NCBI GenBank assembly: GCA_934098515.1
Contig: CAKOOK010000015.1
Span: 1-29,441 of the forward strand
DNA length: 29,441 nucleotides
Direction of reading: 5' to 3'
Origin: an uncultured Bacilli bacterium
Lineage (GTDB): Bacteria; Bacillota_I; Bacilli_A; RF39; UBA660
Shown: piece after piece, positions 13,970 to 22,546 of the stretch
Layout: each line of letters begins with the position of its first letter
Position numbering within the stretch: the first letter of the stretch is position 1
Notes under the pieces: model-generated
Told to the model about the DNA's origin: nothing
Seen by the model: the letters and a program-made list of their open reading frames with translations, nothing else
Database searches by the model: none
Translations under genes and position numbers: made by a program

Positions 13970-15745
13970 TTATTCTCCTTCTTGCAAAATACTTAAGAAT
14001 GCTTCTGGTGGAACTTCTACTGAACCAACCATTTTCATTCTCTTTTTACCTTCTTTTTGTTTTTCTAAAAGTTTACGTTTACGTGATACGTCTCCACCAT
14101 AGCACTTTGCTAAAACGTTCTTTCTCATAGCGCTTATTGTTTCTCTAGATATTACTTTTGAGCCTACACTAGCTTGAATTGGAACTTCAAACATCTGTCT
14201 TGGAATAAGAGTTCTAAGTGCTTTAGTAATTGCATGACCTCTATTATAAGCTGAGCCTTTATAAACAATAAGAGATAAGGCATCAACTACTTCGCCATTT
14301 ATTAAAATATCCATCTTAACTAAATCACTAACTTTATAATCAGATAATTCATAGTCTAATGAAGCATATCCTTTAGTATAACTTTTTAATTTATCAAAGA
14401 AATCATAAACTATTTCTGCTAAAGGAAGTTCGTAGATAATATTAACTCTTTTTGGATCAATAAATTCAGTAGTTTTATATATGCCTCTTTTATCTTCACA
14501 TAGGTTCATGATTGCTCCAATATAGTCACTTGGAACAAAGATACTTGCTTTAACATAAGGCTCTTTAATTAGGCTTATTTTAGTCTTATCTGGCATATTA
14601 CATGGATTATCTACCATAACTGTTTCTCCATTAGTTAAAACAACCTCATAAATAACTGAAGGACTAGTTGCAATGATATCAATATTAAATTCTCTTTTAA
14701 TTCTTTCTTTAATAATATCCATATGTAGTAGTCCTAGAAAACCACATCTAAAGCCAAAACCTAAAGCTTCACTAGTTTCTGGTTCACTTGTTAATGAAGC
14801 ATCATTAAGTTTTAATTTCATAATTGCTTCTTTTAGAGCATCATATTTATTAGGTTCAATTGGATAAATACCACTATAGACCATTGGATTCATTGGTTTA
14901 TATCCTTCTAAACTTTTACTAGCAGGGCTTCTTTTAGTAGTAATAGTATCGCCTACTCTTACCTTATCTATTTCTTTAATACTAGCACAAACCCAGCCAA
15001 CACTACCAGTATTAAGCTCTTTAACTATTTTTTCATCTGGTGTATTAACACCTAACTCAGTAACCATAAATGATGCTCCATTACTCATCATAACGATTTC
15101 ATCGCCAGTAGTAATCTTCCCACTTTTTACACATACTGAAGCAATAACACCACGGTACGGATCAAAGTATGAATCAAATATTAAAGCTTTTGTGCCATCA
15201 TTTTCTACTTTAGGACTAGGAATCTTATTAATAACAGCATCAATAATATCCATTACTCCTTCACCAGTTTTAGCACTACAGCATACGATATCTTCTTCTT
15301 TAAAACCTAAAACATTAATAAGTTCTTCTTTAACTTTAGGTACATCTGCATTAGGTAAATCTATTTTATTAATAACTGGAATAATCTTTAAATCTGCATT
15401 AAGTGCTAAGTAAAGGTTTGCTAATGTTTGAGCTTCTACGCCTTGAGCAGCATCAACAAGCAATAAGGCTCCTTCACAAGCTGCTAAACTACGAGATACT
15501 TCATAAGAAAAATCGACATGTCCTGGAGTATCTATTAAATGAAGAGTGTAACCATTATATTTAATTTCAACGGCATTAAGTTTAATAGTAATACCTCTTT
15601 CTCTTTCGATATCCATTTTATCTAGAATCTGATCTTTCATCTCTCTTTTAGATACTGTACCAGTAAGTTCTAGAATTCTATCTGCAAGAGTACTTTTACC
15701 ATGATCTATATGCGCTATTATACAAAAATTACGGATATTTTCCAT
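13970..15745 (-). CDS. lepA: Elongation factor 4 (LepA), ribosome back-translocase
   Basis: A translational GTPase of 591 residues that acts on stalled or mistranslocated ribosomes. The G1 loop AHIDHGKST (residues 11-19), G2 around RERGITI, G3 DTPGH and G4 NKID are seen. The C-terminal LepA-specific domain ends with KCYGGDVSRKRKLLEKQKEG, whose basic residues contact the decoding region. Length is normal (about 600). The ATG follows GGTGATG. The gene stands alone between the trxA terminator and the antitoxin promoter. No terminator is evident after its stop, so lepA read-through into the antitoxin array is possible. Confidence 0.97.
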   Translation of the reverse strand: MENIRNFCIIAHIDHGKSTLADRILELTGTVSKREMKDQILDKMDIERERGITIKLNAVEIKYNGYTLHLIDTPGHVDFSYEVSRSLAACEGALLLVDAAQGVEAQTLANLYLALNADLKIIPVINKIDLPNADVPKVKEELINVLGFKEEDIVCCSAKTGEGVMDIIDAVINKIPSPKVENDGTKALIFDSYFDPYRGVIASVCVKSGKITTGDEIVMMSNGASFMVTELGVNTPDEKIVKELNTGSVGWVCASIKEIDKVRVGDTITTKRSPASKSLEGYKPMNPMVYSGIYPIEPNKYDALKEAIMKLKLNDASLTSEPETSEALGFGFRCGFLGLLHMDIIKERIKREFNIDIIATSPSVIYEVVLTNGETVMVDNPCNMPDKTKISLIKEPYVKASIFVPSDYIGAIMNLCEDKRGIYKTTEFIDPKRVNIIYELPLAEIVYDFFDKLKSYTKGYASLDYELSDYKVSDLVKMDILINGEVVDALSLIVYKGSAYNRGHAITKALRTLIPRQMFEVPIQASVGSKVISRETISAMRKNVLAKCYGGDVSRKRKLLEKQKEGKKRMKMVGSVEVPPEAFLSILQEGE

Positions 15746-15782
15746 AAATCATCACCACGCATTATTTTATCATATCTAATAA

Positions 15783-15806
15783 AAGAAAAAAAGCGTTTTC
15801 GCGCTT
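15783..15806 (-). terminator. Intrinsic terminator of cvpA-trxA
   Basis: On the minus strand AAGCG-cgaaaa-CGCTT is followed by TTTTTCTTTT. It overlaps the trxA stop codon. Confidence 0.75.
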
Positions 15807-16098
15807 ATATGTTCTTTAGAATTTCTTCAATCTCGTCTTTAGTTTTAAAACCAATGAACTTTGTTACTAATTCTTTATTCTTGTAAATTTCAACGTATGG
15901 GATGCTCATTACTCCATGCTCACGTGCTAGATCTTCATGAGTATCTGTATCAATTTTAATGATTTTAACGTCTTTCATTTCTTCTAGTTCTTCACCAAGC
16001 ATTTTACATGGACCACACCAGTTAGCAAAGAAATCTACTAAAGTAACTTCGTCAGTCATCTCTTCCATTAAATCTTGTTTATCTAAATAATTAATCAT
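15805..16098 (-). CDS. trxA: Thioredoxin
   Basis: A 97-residue cytosolic disulfide reductase. The active site WCGPCK lies at residues 27-32, after VDFFAN, and the conserved cis-proline is in SIPYV (about 65-69). Length is slightly below the usual 105. It overlaps the end of cvpA by 8 nt, so the two are coupled in one transcription unit. The ATG follows AAGGAAGG. Thioredoxin reductase is not in the window. Confidence 0.93.
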   Translation of the reverse strand: MINYLDKQDLMEEMTDEVTLVDFFANWCGPCKMLGEELEEMKDVKIIKIDTDTHEDLAREHGVMSIPYVEIYKNKELVTKFIGFKTKDEIEEILKNI

Positions 16099-16819
16099 TA
16101 TTTCCTTCCTTTCTGAAATTATTTACGACATCACTTGCACCATCAAAGGTAAGTTTGCCTTTACTAATTAGTTTATCAGCAGCATCAGCAGTTATTATTT
16201 CATGTTTAAGTAAGACTGCTAGGCTTTCTTTGTTTGCTAGAGTTTTGTCCTTATTATCTTCATAGTTAATACAAATCATGTATACTTCATTTACTCCATT
16301 ATAAGTATCTTTTGCATAATTTGATAGAATTGGTGTTTTAGTAAGTAGTGTATCACTAAACTCACTCTTATTTACTAATTCTGATGTACTACTAATCATA
16401 CTAAGTAAGAAGACAATAATAAATGATACTAGTACTCCTTCAAGTAACCCACAAATAAGACCTAAGATTCTACTAGGCAAGCCTAAAATTAAACCAGTAT
16501 TCAAGAGTCTTCCAACAACACCAGTAACTTTAGCAATAATACCTAAAACGGCACTAATAATAGCAAGGGTAACTGCATAACTAAGTCCTTCAATAACTAA
16601 TATATTAAATGTTTCTACGCCACTAAATTTGCCAAATAGTTTAAAGAACGGTACGTAGTCATATAAGATATTAGATATTGGATTCTTTAAATAGAATGCA
16701 AGTATAATAACTATAACTGTACCACCAAATGCTACTATACTATTTATTATACCCTTTTTAAAACCAATTAATGCTGATAATAACAAAATCCCCAAAATAA
16801 TGTAATCTACTATATTCAA
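16091..16819 (-). CDS. CvpA family membrane protein
   Basis: A 242-residue membrane protein with four hydrophobic segments. It has the CvpA/colicin-V-production signature at the N-terminus (NIVDYIILGILLLSALIGFKKG with the conserved Asp, Gly and Lys) and a cytoplasmic C-terminal tail. The start is TTG (16817-16819), preceded by AGGTGA at a 6-nt spacing. It is divergent from rnhC and is the first gene of a two-gene unit with trxA. CvpA proteins affect envelope integrity and stress tolerance in other bacteria; the exact role is unclear. Confidence 0.85.
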   Translation of the reverse strand: MNIVDYIILGILLLSALIGFKKGIINSIVAFGGTVIVIILAFYLKNPISNILYDYVPFFKLFGKFSGVETFNILVIEGLSYAVTLAIISAVLGIIAKVTGVVGRLLNTGLILGLPSRILGLICGLLEGVLVSFIIVFLLSMISSTSELVNKSEFSDTLLTKTPILSNYAKDTYNGVNEVYMICINYEDNKDKTLANKESLAVLLKHEIITADAADKLISKGKLTFDGASDVVNNFRKEGNND

Positions 16820-16910
16820 TTTTTATCACCTACTAAAATTATATTATACAAAAGAAAAAAAATAAAGATTTATTTAATAAAATATGATATTATTAACTAG
16901 AGGTGTACGT

Positions 16911-17846
16911 ATGACGATTGTATTTAAAGTAAGTGATAATATTAAAGAAGAAATGATTAAGTATTATCAAGATAAGAGAAGAAGTAAAACTCCTCCATAT
17001 GCAATATTTCAAGCAGATGAGGCTGATACTAATATTACTCTTTATGAATCAGGTAAAGTTGTGTTTCAAGGTTTAAGTGCTGATATAGATGCCAATATGT
17101 GGAAGGATTTAGAAAGGTCTTGGAATAACCGAGATATTAATGCAGAAGAAACTAAAAAAGAAGATAAGAAAAATGAAGAAAAAGATACTAGGTTTATTGG
17201 AGTACCTACAATAGGATCAGATGAAGTTGGTACTGGTGATTATTTTGGCCCTATAGTAGTAACTGCGTCATATGTAGATAAAGAGCACATGAGTTTACTT
17301 AACTCTCTAGGAGTAAGAGACTCTAAAAAAATTACAGACGATAAAATTATGAAGATAGCACCTCAAATAATTAGAGAGGTCCCCCATGTAACATACATAT
17401 TAGATAATAAAACATATAATCAGAATAATCATAACATGAATAAAGTTAAAGCTATCCTTCATAACAAAGTTTTATGTGAACTAGCTAAGAAACCAAATCT
17501 TAAATACGACTACATTGTTGTAGATCAATTCTGCACACCAAGAAACTATTTTACATACATAAGCGGTGCTAAAGAAAAAATAACTAAAATTACATTTACT
17601 ACTAAAGCAGAAGATAAATGCTTAAGTGTTGCCGCTTCATCTATAATAAGCAGATATATCTTTATAAAAGAATTTAGTAAATTAGGAGACACAGTAAACA
17701 CTTTCTTAAAGAAAGGTGCTGGTCATGAAGTTGATGAAATCGGTGCTAAGATAGTTCAAAAATATGGCTTTAATAAATTAGAAGATATAGCAAAACTTAA
17801 CTTTAAAAACACAGACAAAATTAAAGAACTACTCAACAACAAGTAG
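16911..17846 (+). CDS. rnhC: Ribonuclease HIII
   Basis: Degrades the RNA strand of RNA-DNA hybrids. The 311-residue protein has the N-terminal TBP-like substrate-binding domain typical of RNase HIII (about 1-85), a charged linker, and the type 2 RNase H core. The core begins IGSDEVGTGDYFGP (catalytic Asp104, Glu105); further acidic residues lie in RDSKK and VVDQF. ATG 16911 is preceded by AGAGGT; the in-frame ATG at 16884 has no ribosome site. It is the only plus-strand gene in the window, transcribed divergently from cvpA and convergently with the surface gene at 17918, with facing terminators. Confidence 0.95.
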   Translation: MTIVFKVSDNIKEEMIKYYQDKRRSKTPPYAIFQADEADTNITLYESGKVVFQGLSADIDANMWKDLERSWNNRDINAEETKKEDKKNEEKDTRFIGVPTIGSDEVGTGDYFGPIVVTASYVDKEHMSLLNSLGVRDSKKITDDKIMKIAPQIIREVPHVTYILDNKTYNQNNHNMNKVKAILHNKVLCELAKKPNLKYDYIVVDQFCTPRNYFTYISGAKEKITKITFTTKAEDKCLSVAASSIISRYIFIKEFSKLGDTVNTFLKKGAGHEVDEIGAKIVQKYGFNKLEDIAKLNFKNTDKIKELLNNK

Positions 17847-17857
17847 TTCTTTTTTAT
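17823..17857 (+). terminator. Intrinsic terminator of rnhC
   Basis: AAAGAACTACT pairs with AGTAGTTCTTT (11 bp, 8-nt loop), followed by TTTATATA. It overlaps the stop codon. Confidence 0.85.
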
Positions 17858-17861
17858 ATAC

Positions 17862-17903
17862 TTAAATAAAAACTCGGGTAGCCGTATGCAAGAACTACCC
17901 GAG
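17862..17903 (-). terminator. Intrinsic terminator of surface paralogue 2
   Basis: CTCGGGTAG and CTACCCGAG form a perfect 9-bp GC-rich stem with a 13-nt loop. On the minus strand TTTTTATTT follows. Confidence 0.88.
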
Positions 17904-17917
17904 GTATTATATTAAAA

Positions 17918-19807
17918 TTAATTTACAACGTAAGGTTTTTCACTGGTTCCATCTCCAGTTACATTGGTAGAGGGCTTAAGAGAAATCGAAGGACGAACGC
18001 CGCGGGTACCATACACGAGGACGCCGTTGAAGCCACCATCGCTACCACCAACGTTCCAAACGGTAGCGCCGCTACCATCGGAGAAGCGAGGAGACAAAGA
18101 ATACCAATAAGTTTCAGTAGCATTTTCTTGTAAATATGTTGTTGTATTTTTTAAATATGCAGCATACCCTGCAAATGCTAGTTCATCTGCAGTTAATAAT
18201 CCGATTTTATAAGTCAGGTTACCATTGCCATTAATTGTATCATTAACAGTAAACTTGGATAACTTTCCACCATTATTATCATTAGGGCAAATTAAACTAG
18301 GGCTTGCATATGATGCAGCGTTGCCACCATAAATTCTATTATATGCTCCATATCCAGTTTGGTTTGTTCCATACCCTAACCCAGTTCCATCAGCTGAACC
18401 ACTTGTGAAAGTAGTAAATGTACTTTTATCATTACACCAAATTGTATCAGCAAGTTTACTTTCATATAGTGCTAAATTTTTTGTATACCATGTCTCCAAA
18501 TTTTTTAGTATTGTGCTTTTATTAATATTTGCATGTGTACTTGCATAATTACTTGCTCCAGCAGTACCATACATAAATCCTACATAAGCATTATCATTAT
18601 AATTTGTATTAAATGCACTATTATATGAACGATAATCTGTATATTGAGTATTATACCGAGCAAATGCTGCATTAGTACTATTATTTGCTGAAGAGCAAGG
18701 ATTAGCAGCATTTGAAGTATTATCATTGTGAAGAACAAGTTTTACTGAACCATCACCTACTATTCTAACTATTCTCCAACATTTATTAGCAAACTGTACA
18801 TAGTTATTTTTTGCAGCACCCCTAAAGTAATAAGATGTACCATAATCATCTTCTGCAGATGCAAGCAAGGCTTCACTAGCATTAGATATTGCTGCTCCTG
18901 GTGTTGTAAGTGGAGTCTTTAATATATTACTGTCTCTTAATGATGCAAGAAGCGTTCCACTACCAGCCTCATACCATCCATTAGGTGCAGGTGCTAGTGA
19001 TTCAAATGTTGCATTGCACCTTACATTACCACTTTTTATCTTTGTGGTTAGTTCCCATTCTGTTCCACTCCACTCTATGCTTTCTTTTGCATCTATCTTT
19101 TTACCATTTCTAGTACATTCTACGGATGCATTATATTTGTTTGTTGTTGGAAATGTACTACTTTCTACTCCATCTATTAAAGCTGCTACATATAAATCAT
19201 CTTTTGGTCTTGTCTTAACAGTTCCTACTACTGATATTTTTACTTGATAGTCTTTTCCTTCAATATCTTCTCTAGTCCAAACATCTTTATTACTACTATC
19301 TAGCCACATTCTAAAGTTAAATGTTCTACTTTCATCTTTAGATATGCCATCTCCTCTTTTAAGGATATAGTTTTCAGTAATGTTATATTTAGATAGACTT
19401 TGTGGAGTAGATATAGATTCTAAAGTATTAATTACTGTTCCATTTAATTCATTATCTCCTAGTAGAGATACTTTTACATATTTAGAGTCTATTTTATTAG
19501 TTGTACTAATTACAGATGCGATAACATAATACTCAATGTAGTTATCACATTTGTTTTTTATAGTAAATGTATATGGTGTTTGTTCTAAGGCTTCGCCTTC
19601 TGATATTGGGTAAGTATTTAATAAATTAATTTCATTTTGTCCATTAAATTCAAGATCCATACATGATGCTGCTAGAGTGTTAGCATCTGTTTGGCTAGAA
19701 TAACTAGTAAACACTGCATAACTTACTCCAGTTATCATAAGTACTACTGCTAGCATTATACATAAAATTAACATTCTTTTTTTATATCTATAGAGTCTCT
19801 GGTTCAT
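17918..19807 (-). CDS. SipW-type lectin-like surface protein with hypervariable C-terminus (paralogue 2)
   Basis: A 629-residue exported protein. Domains in order: a basic N-terminus and hydrophobic segment (about 13-33) ending GVSYAVFTSYSS, as in SipW-dependent proteins; a TasA-like beta module (about 34-205) with CMDLEFNG and FRMWLDSS; a small module (IDGVESSTFPTTN ... WSGTEWEL); APNGWYEAGSGTLLASLRDSN; and the large shared domain (EDDYGTSYYFRGA, NKCWRIVR, LVLHNDNT, GLLTADELAFAGYA). The last part is the WSLSP-type to VRPSISL hypervariable C-terminus, which starts YSLSP here. ATG 19807 follows GTAGATGT. The promoter carries G9. A strong terminator faces rnhC. Likely cell-surface display; ligand unknown. 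Confidence 0.85.
   Translation of the reverse strand: MNQRLYRYKKRMLILCIMLAVVLMITGVSYAVFTSYSSQTDANTLAASCMDLEFNGQNEINLLNTYPISEGEALEQTPYTFTIKNKCDNYIEYYVIASVISTTNKIDSKYVKVSLLGDNELNGTVINTLESISTPQSLSKYNITENYILKRGDGISKDESRTFNFRMWLDSSNKDVWTREDIEGKDYQVKISVVGTVKTRPKDDLYVAALIDGVESSTFPTTNKYNASVECTRNGKKIDAKESIEWSGTEWELTTKIKSGNVRCNATFESLAPAPNGWYEAGSGTLLASLRDSNILKTPLTTPGAAISNASEALLASAEDDYGTSYYFRGAAKNNYVQFANKCWRIVRIVGDGSVKLVLHNDNTSNAANPCSSANNSTNAAFARYNTQYTDYRSYNSAFNTNYNDNAYVGFMYGTAGASNYASTHANINKSTILKNLETWYTKNLALYESKLADTIWCNDKSTFTTFTSGSADGTGLGYGTNQTGYGAYNRIYGGNAASYASPSLICPNDNNGGKLSKFTVNDTINGNGNLTYKIGLLTADELAFAGYAAYLKNTTTYLQENATETYWYSLSPRFSDGSGATVWNVGGSDGGFNGVLVYGTRGVRPSISLKPSTNVTGDGTSEKPYVVN
17981..18106 (-). 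other. Candidate DGR variable region, paralogue 2
   Basis: The core 17999-18088 (30 codons, about 62% GC by hand count) lies between conserved blocks for SLSP (18089-18106) and VRPSIS (17981-17998). Aligned without gaps to paralogue 3, 17 of 30 residues differ. Fourteen of those changes keep the third codon base and alter only positions 1 or 2. Confidence 0.75.
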
Positions 19808-19832
19808 ATTTTAACATCTACTTTCTATAGAT

Positions 19833-19860
19833 ATTATATAACAACCCCCCCCCGTGTCCA
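19833..19860 (-). promoter_or_regulatory. Promoter with G9 spacer tract (paralogue 2)
   Basis: TGGACA (19855-19860), then C, G9 (19845-19853) and TTGTTA as a 16-nt spacer, then TATAAT (19833-19838). It has the same architecture and spacer length as the paralogue 1 promoter, but a different run length compensated by the base before the run. Confidence 0.75.
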
Positions 19861-19924
19861 GTTAATTTTTGCACTTTTTTATTCTATTATAAATTTTTAA
19901 ATATTTTTTGCAAATTAATATATT

Positions 19925-19950
19925 AAAGGATAACCTTTCAGTTACCCTTT
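19925..19950 (-). terminator. Terminator-like hairpin after holA
   Basis: On the minus strand AAAGGGTAAC pairs with GTTATCCTTT (10 bp, one wobble, 6-nt loop). The following sequence is AT-rich but has no clear T run. Confidence 0.55.
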
Positions 19951-20845
19951 ATGCTATTTTTATTAAGAAGTTTTTAAGTAGCCCATATGGGCTTACATTC
20001 ATACTCTTTAAGCTATAATCTAGTTCTCCTAGTAGATCAAATATTTTATATAGTTCATCACTAGTATATTTTCTTGCTTTATCTCTAGCAAGTTTTATTC
20101 TATATTGATGTACTCCAAGTAATTTTCCTAGTTCATCGTTTGATAATGTACTATTTTTAGCATGGAATATTAATAGATAAGTGCTAGTTAAAAGTCCTAC
20201 AAAAGGAATAACTTCTCCTTTGCCACTTTCAAATTCACTAAGCATTGCACTTATGTTTTTATAGTCTTTATTTGTGATAGCATCACACATAGCAAAGTTT
20301 TCTTGAATAACTAATTTAGCACCATATTCTTCGACGGCTTTTTCATCTATATTATTTGTTATCATGGATAGTTTATCTATCTCACCTAAGACTAAATCAT
20401 AGTTATCATTATTAAATAGTAATAACTTATTTAAGGCATCAACTGATAACTTAATATTTTTATTTTTAGCATAGTTCATTATTGCGTTATTTAAATCATT
20501 ATATTTAAGTTCAGCTAGTTCAATGACTTTACCAGTTTTATTTATATTTTTATAAAATGTAGTTCTTTTATCAAAGTTATCCATTACAAGAACTAGTGTA
20601 GTATTAGGATTAGGATTTTTAAGATATTCTTCCATAATATTTATGTCTTTATCTACTTTAAAGCCAAATACTATAACGCATTTTTTTTCATCTAGTAATG
20701 AATAATAAGCACATTCTTCGCAAATTTCTCTGGTACTTGTTTCATTAAAACTAAATTTAATAACATTAGGAATATCTTTAGTTATTTTTTCTAGTTCTTC
20801 ATTAAGTAGTCTTAAGGAGAAACTTTTTATTAGATATGTGTTCAT
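19949..20845 (-). CDS. holA: DNA polymerase III subunit delta
   Basis: The 298-residue protein reads as the clamp-loader delta subunit, which opens the sliding clamp during replication. Supporting features are its length, the N-terminal MNTYLIKSFSLRLLNEELEK (the usual Tyr/Leu start of the mononucleotide-binding fold), VIVFGFKVDKD and VLVMDNFDKRTTFYKNINK. In the C-terminal helical domain, LLTSTYLLIFHAKN and LGVHQYRIKLARDKARKY match the HolA pattern. The ATG lies one base beyond the lepB stop, after AAAGGA, so the genes form one unit. Delta subunits diverge strongly, hence slightly lower certainty than the motif-rich genes. Confidence 0.87.
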   Translation of the reverse strand: MNTYLIKSFSLRLLNEELEKITKDIPNVIKFSFNETSTREICEECAYYSLLDEKKCVIVFGFKVDKDINIMEEYLKNPNPNTTLVLVMDNFDKRTTFYKNINKTGKVIELAELKYNDLNNAIMNYAKNKNIKLSVDALNKLLLFNNDNYDLVLGEIDKLSMITNNIDEKAVEEYGAKLVIQENFAMCDAITNKDYKNISAMLSEFESGKGEVIPFVGLLTSTYLLIFHAKNSTLSNDELGKLLGVHQYRIKLARDKARKYTSDELYKIFDLLGELDYSLKSMNVSPYGLLKNFLIKIA

Positions 20846-20846
20846 A

Positions 20847-21368
20847 TTAATCCTTTACTATACCGAATTTATTAAATGGGTAAATTATAATATTTGTTTT
20901 TCCAAGAATTTGGCTTTTTTTAACTGGGCCGATTGCTCTACTATCTTGTGATACTTTACGGTTATCTCCCATTACAAAGTATTCATCACCAGCTAGTTTT
21001 ACTTCTTCAAAATCTTCCATATCAGATAAAGCGTATTTATCTTCAACTGCTTTTTCATTAATATATAATTTACCATCAATATAAGCTACACTTTCTCCAG
21101 GAAGACCGATAATACGTTTAATAATATAAGTCTTATTAGTTTTTACGACAACTATATCAAATCTCTTTAAACCATTTACTTTAGTTCCTAGTTTATTTAA
21201 AATCATAAGATTTCCATCATATAAAGTTGTTTCCATACTAGGCCCATTTACTTTAATTGGAGTTGCAATAAAGGTTCTAATAATAATTACTACTAGAATG
21301 ATAACTAGATATGGAACTGCTTCACTAATTACTTCTTTGTTAGGATTTATCTTATCATTTTTTTTCAA
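20847..21368 (-). CDS. lepB: Signal peptidase I
   Basis: A membrane-anchored serine-lysine protease that removes signal peptides from exported proteins. The 173-residue protein has one N-terminal membrane segment (VPYLVIILVVIIIRTFI), the catalytic serine in GPSMETTL, the catalytic lysine in TYIIKRIIGLPGE and the GDNRKVSQDSR box. I favour the TTG start at 21368, which has AGGTGA 6 nt before it; a GTG at 21377 lacks a ribosome site. A possible promoter (TTTATA, 17 nt, TATAAT) overlaps the dnaJ terminator. The SDSR-type box fits general bacterial signal peptidase I rather than the ER-type SipW, although SipW-type substrates occur in this window. Confidence 0.95.
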   Translation of the reverse strand: MKKNDKINPNKEVISEAVPYLVIILVVIIIRTFIATPIKVNGPSMETTLYDGNLMILNKLGTKVNGLKRFDIVVVKTNKTYIIKRIIGLPGESVAYIDGKLYINEKAVEDKYALSDMEDFEEVKLAGDEYFVMGDNRKVSQDSRAIGPVKKSQILGKTNIIIYPFNKFGIVKD

Positions 21369-21394
21369 TTTAATCACCTAGTTAATTATATCAA

Positions 21395-21426
21395 AGAAAA
21401 AAACTTCTATAAAGTGATTTATAGAA
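21395..21426 (-). terminator. Intrinsic terminator of the heat-shock operon (after dnaJ)
   Basis: TTCTATAAA and TTTATAGAA form a 9-bp stem (4-nt loop, 21405-21426). On the minus strand GTTTTTTTC follows. It overlaps the dnaJ stop. Confidence 0.8.
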
Positions 21427-22546
21427 ATTTTCTCATTTTCTTGAAAGCATCATTATTATCAAGTGTTGTATCTGCTAATTCTTTAAATAGGGCTTTTTGC
21501 TCTCTATCTAGTTTGTTTGGGATGATAATGTTTGTAATTATATACATATCACCTAGTTTACCATGTTTTTCGTCATCGATACCAGCGCCTTTAATTTTAA
21601 TTTTTTCGTTGTTACCAGTTCCTGCTGGGATATCTACTTTTATTTTACCTCTTATTGATGGTACTTCAATGGTTGCTCCTAGTACGGCATCAGTAATTGT
21701 TATTGGGCAAACTAAATATATATCTTTGCCATCTCTTTTAAATAGTTCGTGTTCTTTAACGCTAAACTCGATGTATACGTCTCCATTAGGGCCTCCGTTA
21801 GTACCAGCTGAGCCTTTACCAGACATACGCATTTGATCACCGTCTTCAACTCCTCTAGGTACTCTTAGGGTAATAGTTTTTTCATGTTTAACTATACCTT
21901 TGCCTTTACAAGATGTGCATTCTTTATCATAGGTCTTACCTTCACCATGGCATACTGAGCAAACAGTTTCAGTTTGAATAACACCAAATAAGCTACGTTG
22001 CTGAGATAAAACTCTACCTCTACCGCCACATTTAGAACATGTATGAGAACCTGTTCCACCTGCACCACCGCATGAAGAACATGCTTCGTTAACATTTATT
22101 TTAAATGATTTTTCACATCCGAATGCTGCTTCGTCAAATGTTAAAGTCATCTTTACTAAAGCATCATCACCCTTAGTTGGTCTACTTGTTCGAGAACTTC
22201 TTCTAGAGCCTCCACCCATTAAGTTTTCAAAGATATCACTTAGGTCAATGTCACCAAAGTCAAATCCAGAGAAGCCTCCACCAAAACCGCCTTGGAAGCC
22301 TCCAAAACCGCCACCAGCACTTCCATCAAAAGCAGCAGAACCAAACTGATCATATTGTTTTCTTTTTGTTTCATCACTTAATACAGAGTATGCTTCACCA
22401 ATTTCTTTAAATTTTTCGGCAGCACCGGGCTCTTTATTTACGTCTGGATGGTATTTTTTTGCTAGTTTTCTAAAGGCACTTTTGATTTCATCGGCTGATG
22501 CTGTTTTACTTACACCAAGTGTTTCATAGTAATCTTTTTTTGCCAT
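21419..22546 (-). CDS. dnaJ: Chaperone DnaJ (Hsp40)
   Basis: The DnaK co-chaperone, 375 residues. The J domain holds YHPDVNKE with the HPD motif (about 33-35). A Gly/Phe-rich region follows (about 72-105). Four CxxCxGxG-type zinc repeats are present: CSSCGGAG, CSKCGGRG, CSVCHGEG and CTSCKGKG. C-terminal substrate-binding domains complete the protein. Length is normal for a type I DnaJ. Its ATG shares one base with the pepF stop (TAATG). It is the last gene of the operon. Confidence 0.97.
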   Translation of the reverse strand: MAKKDYYETLGVSKTASADEIKSAFRKLAKKYHPDVNKEPGAAEKFKEIGEAYSVLSDETKRKQYDQFGSAAFDGSAGGGFGGFQGGFGGGFSGFDFGDIDLSDIFENLMGGGSRRSSRTSRPTKGDDALVKMTLTFDEAAFGCEKSFKINVNEACSSCGGAGGTGSHTCSKCGGRGRVLSQQRSLFGVIQTETVCSVCHGEGKTYDKECTSCKGKGIVKHEKTITLRVPRGVEDGDQMRMSGKGSAGTNGGPNGDVYIEFSVKEHELFKRDGKDIYLVCPITITDAVLGATIEVPSIRGKIKVDIPAGTGNNEKIKIKGAGIDDEKHGKLGDMYIITNIIIPNKLDREQKALFKELADTTLDNNDAFKKMRKFL

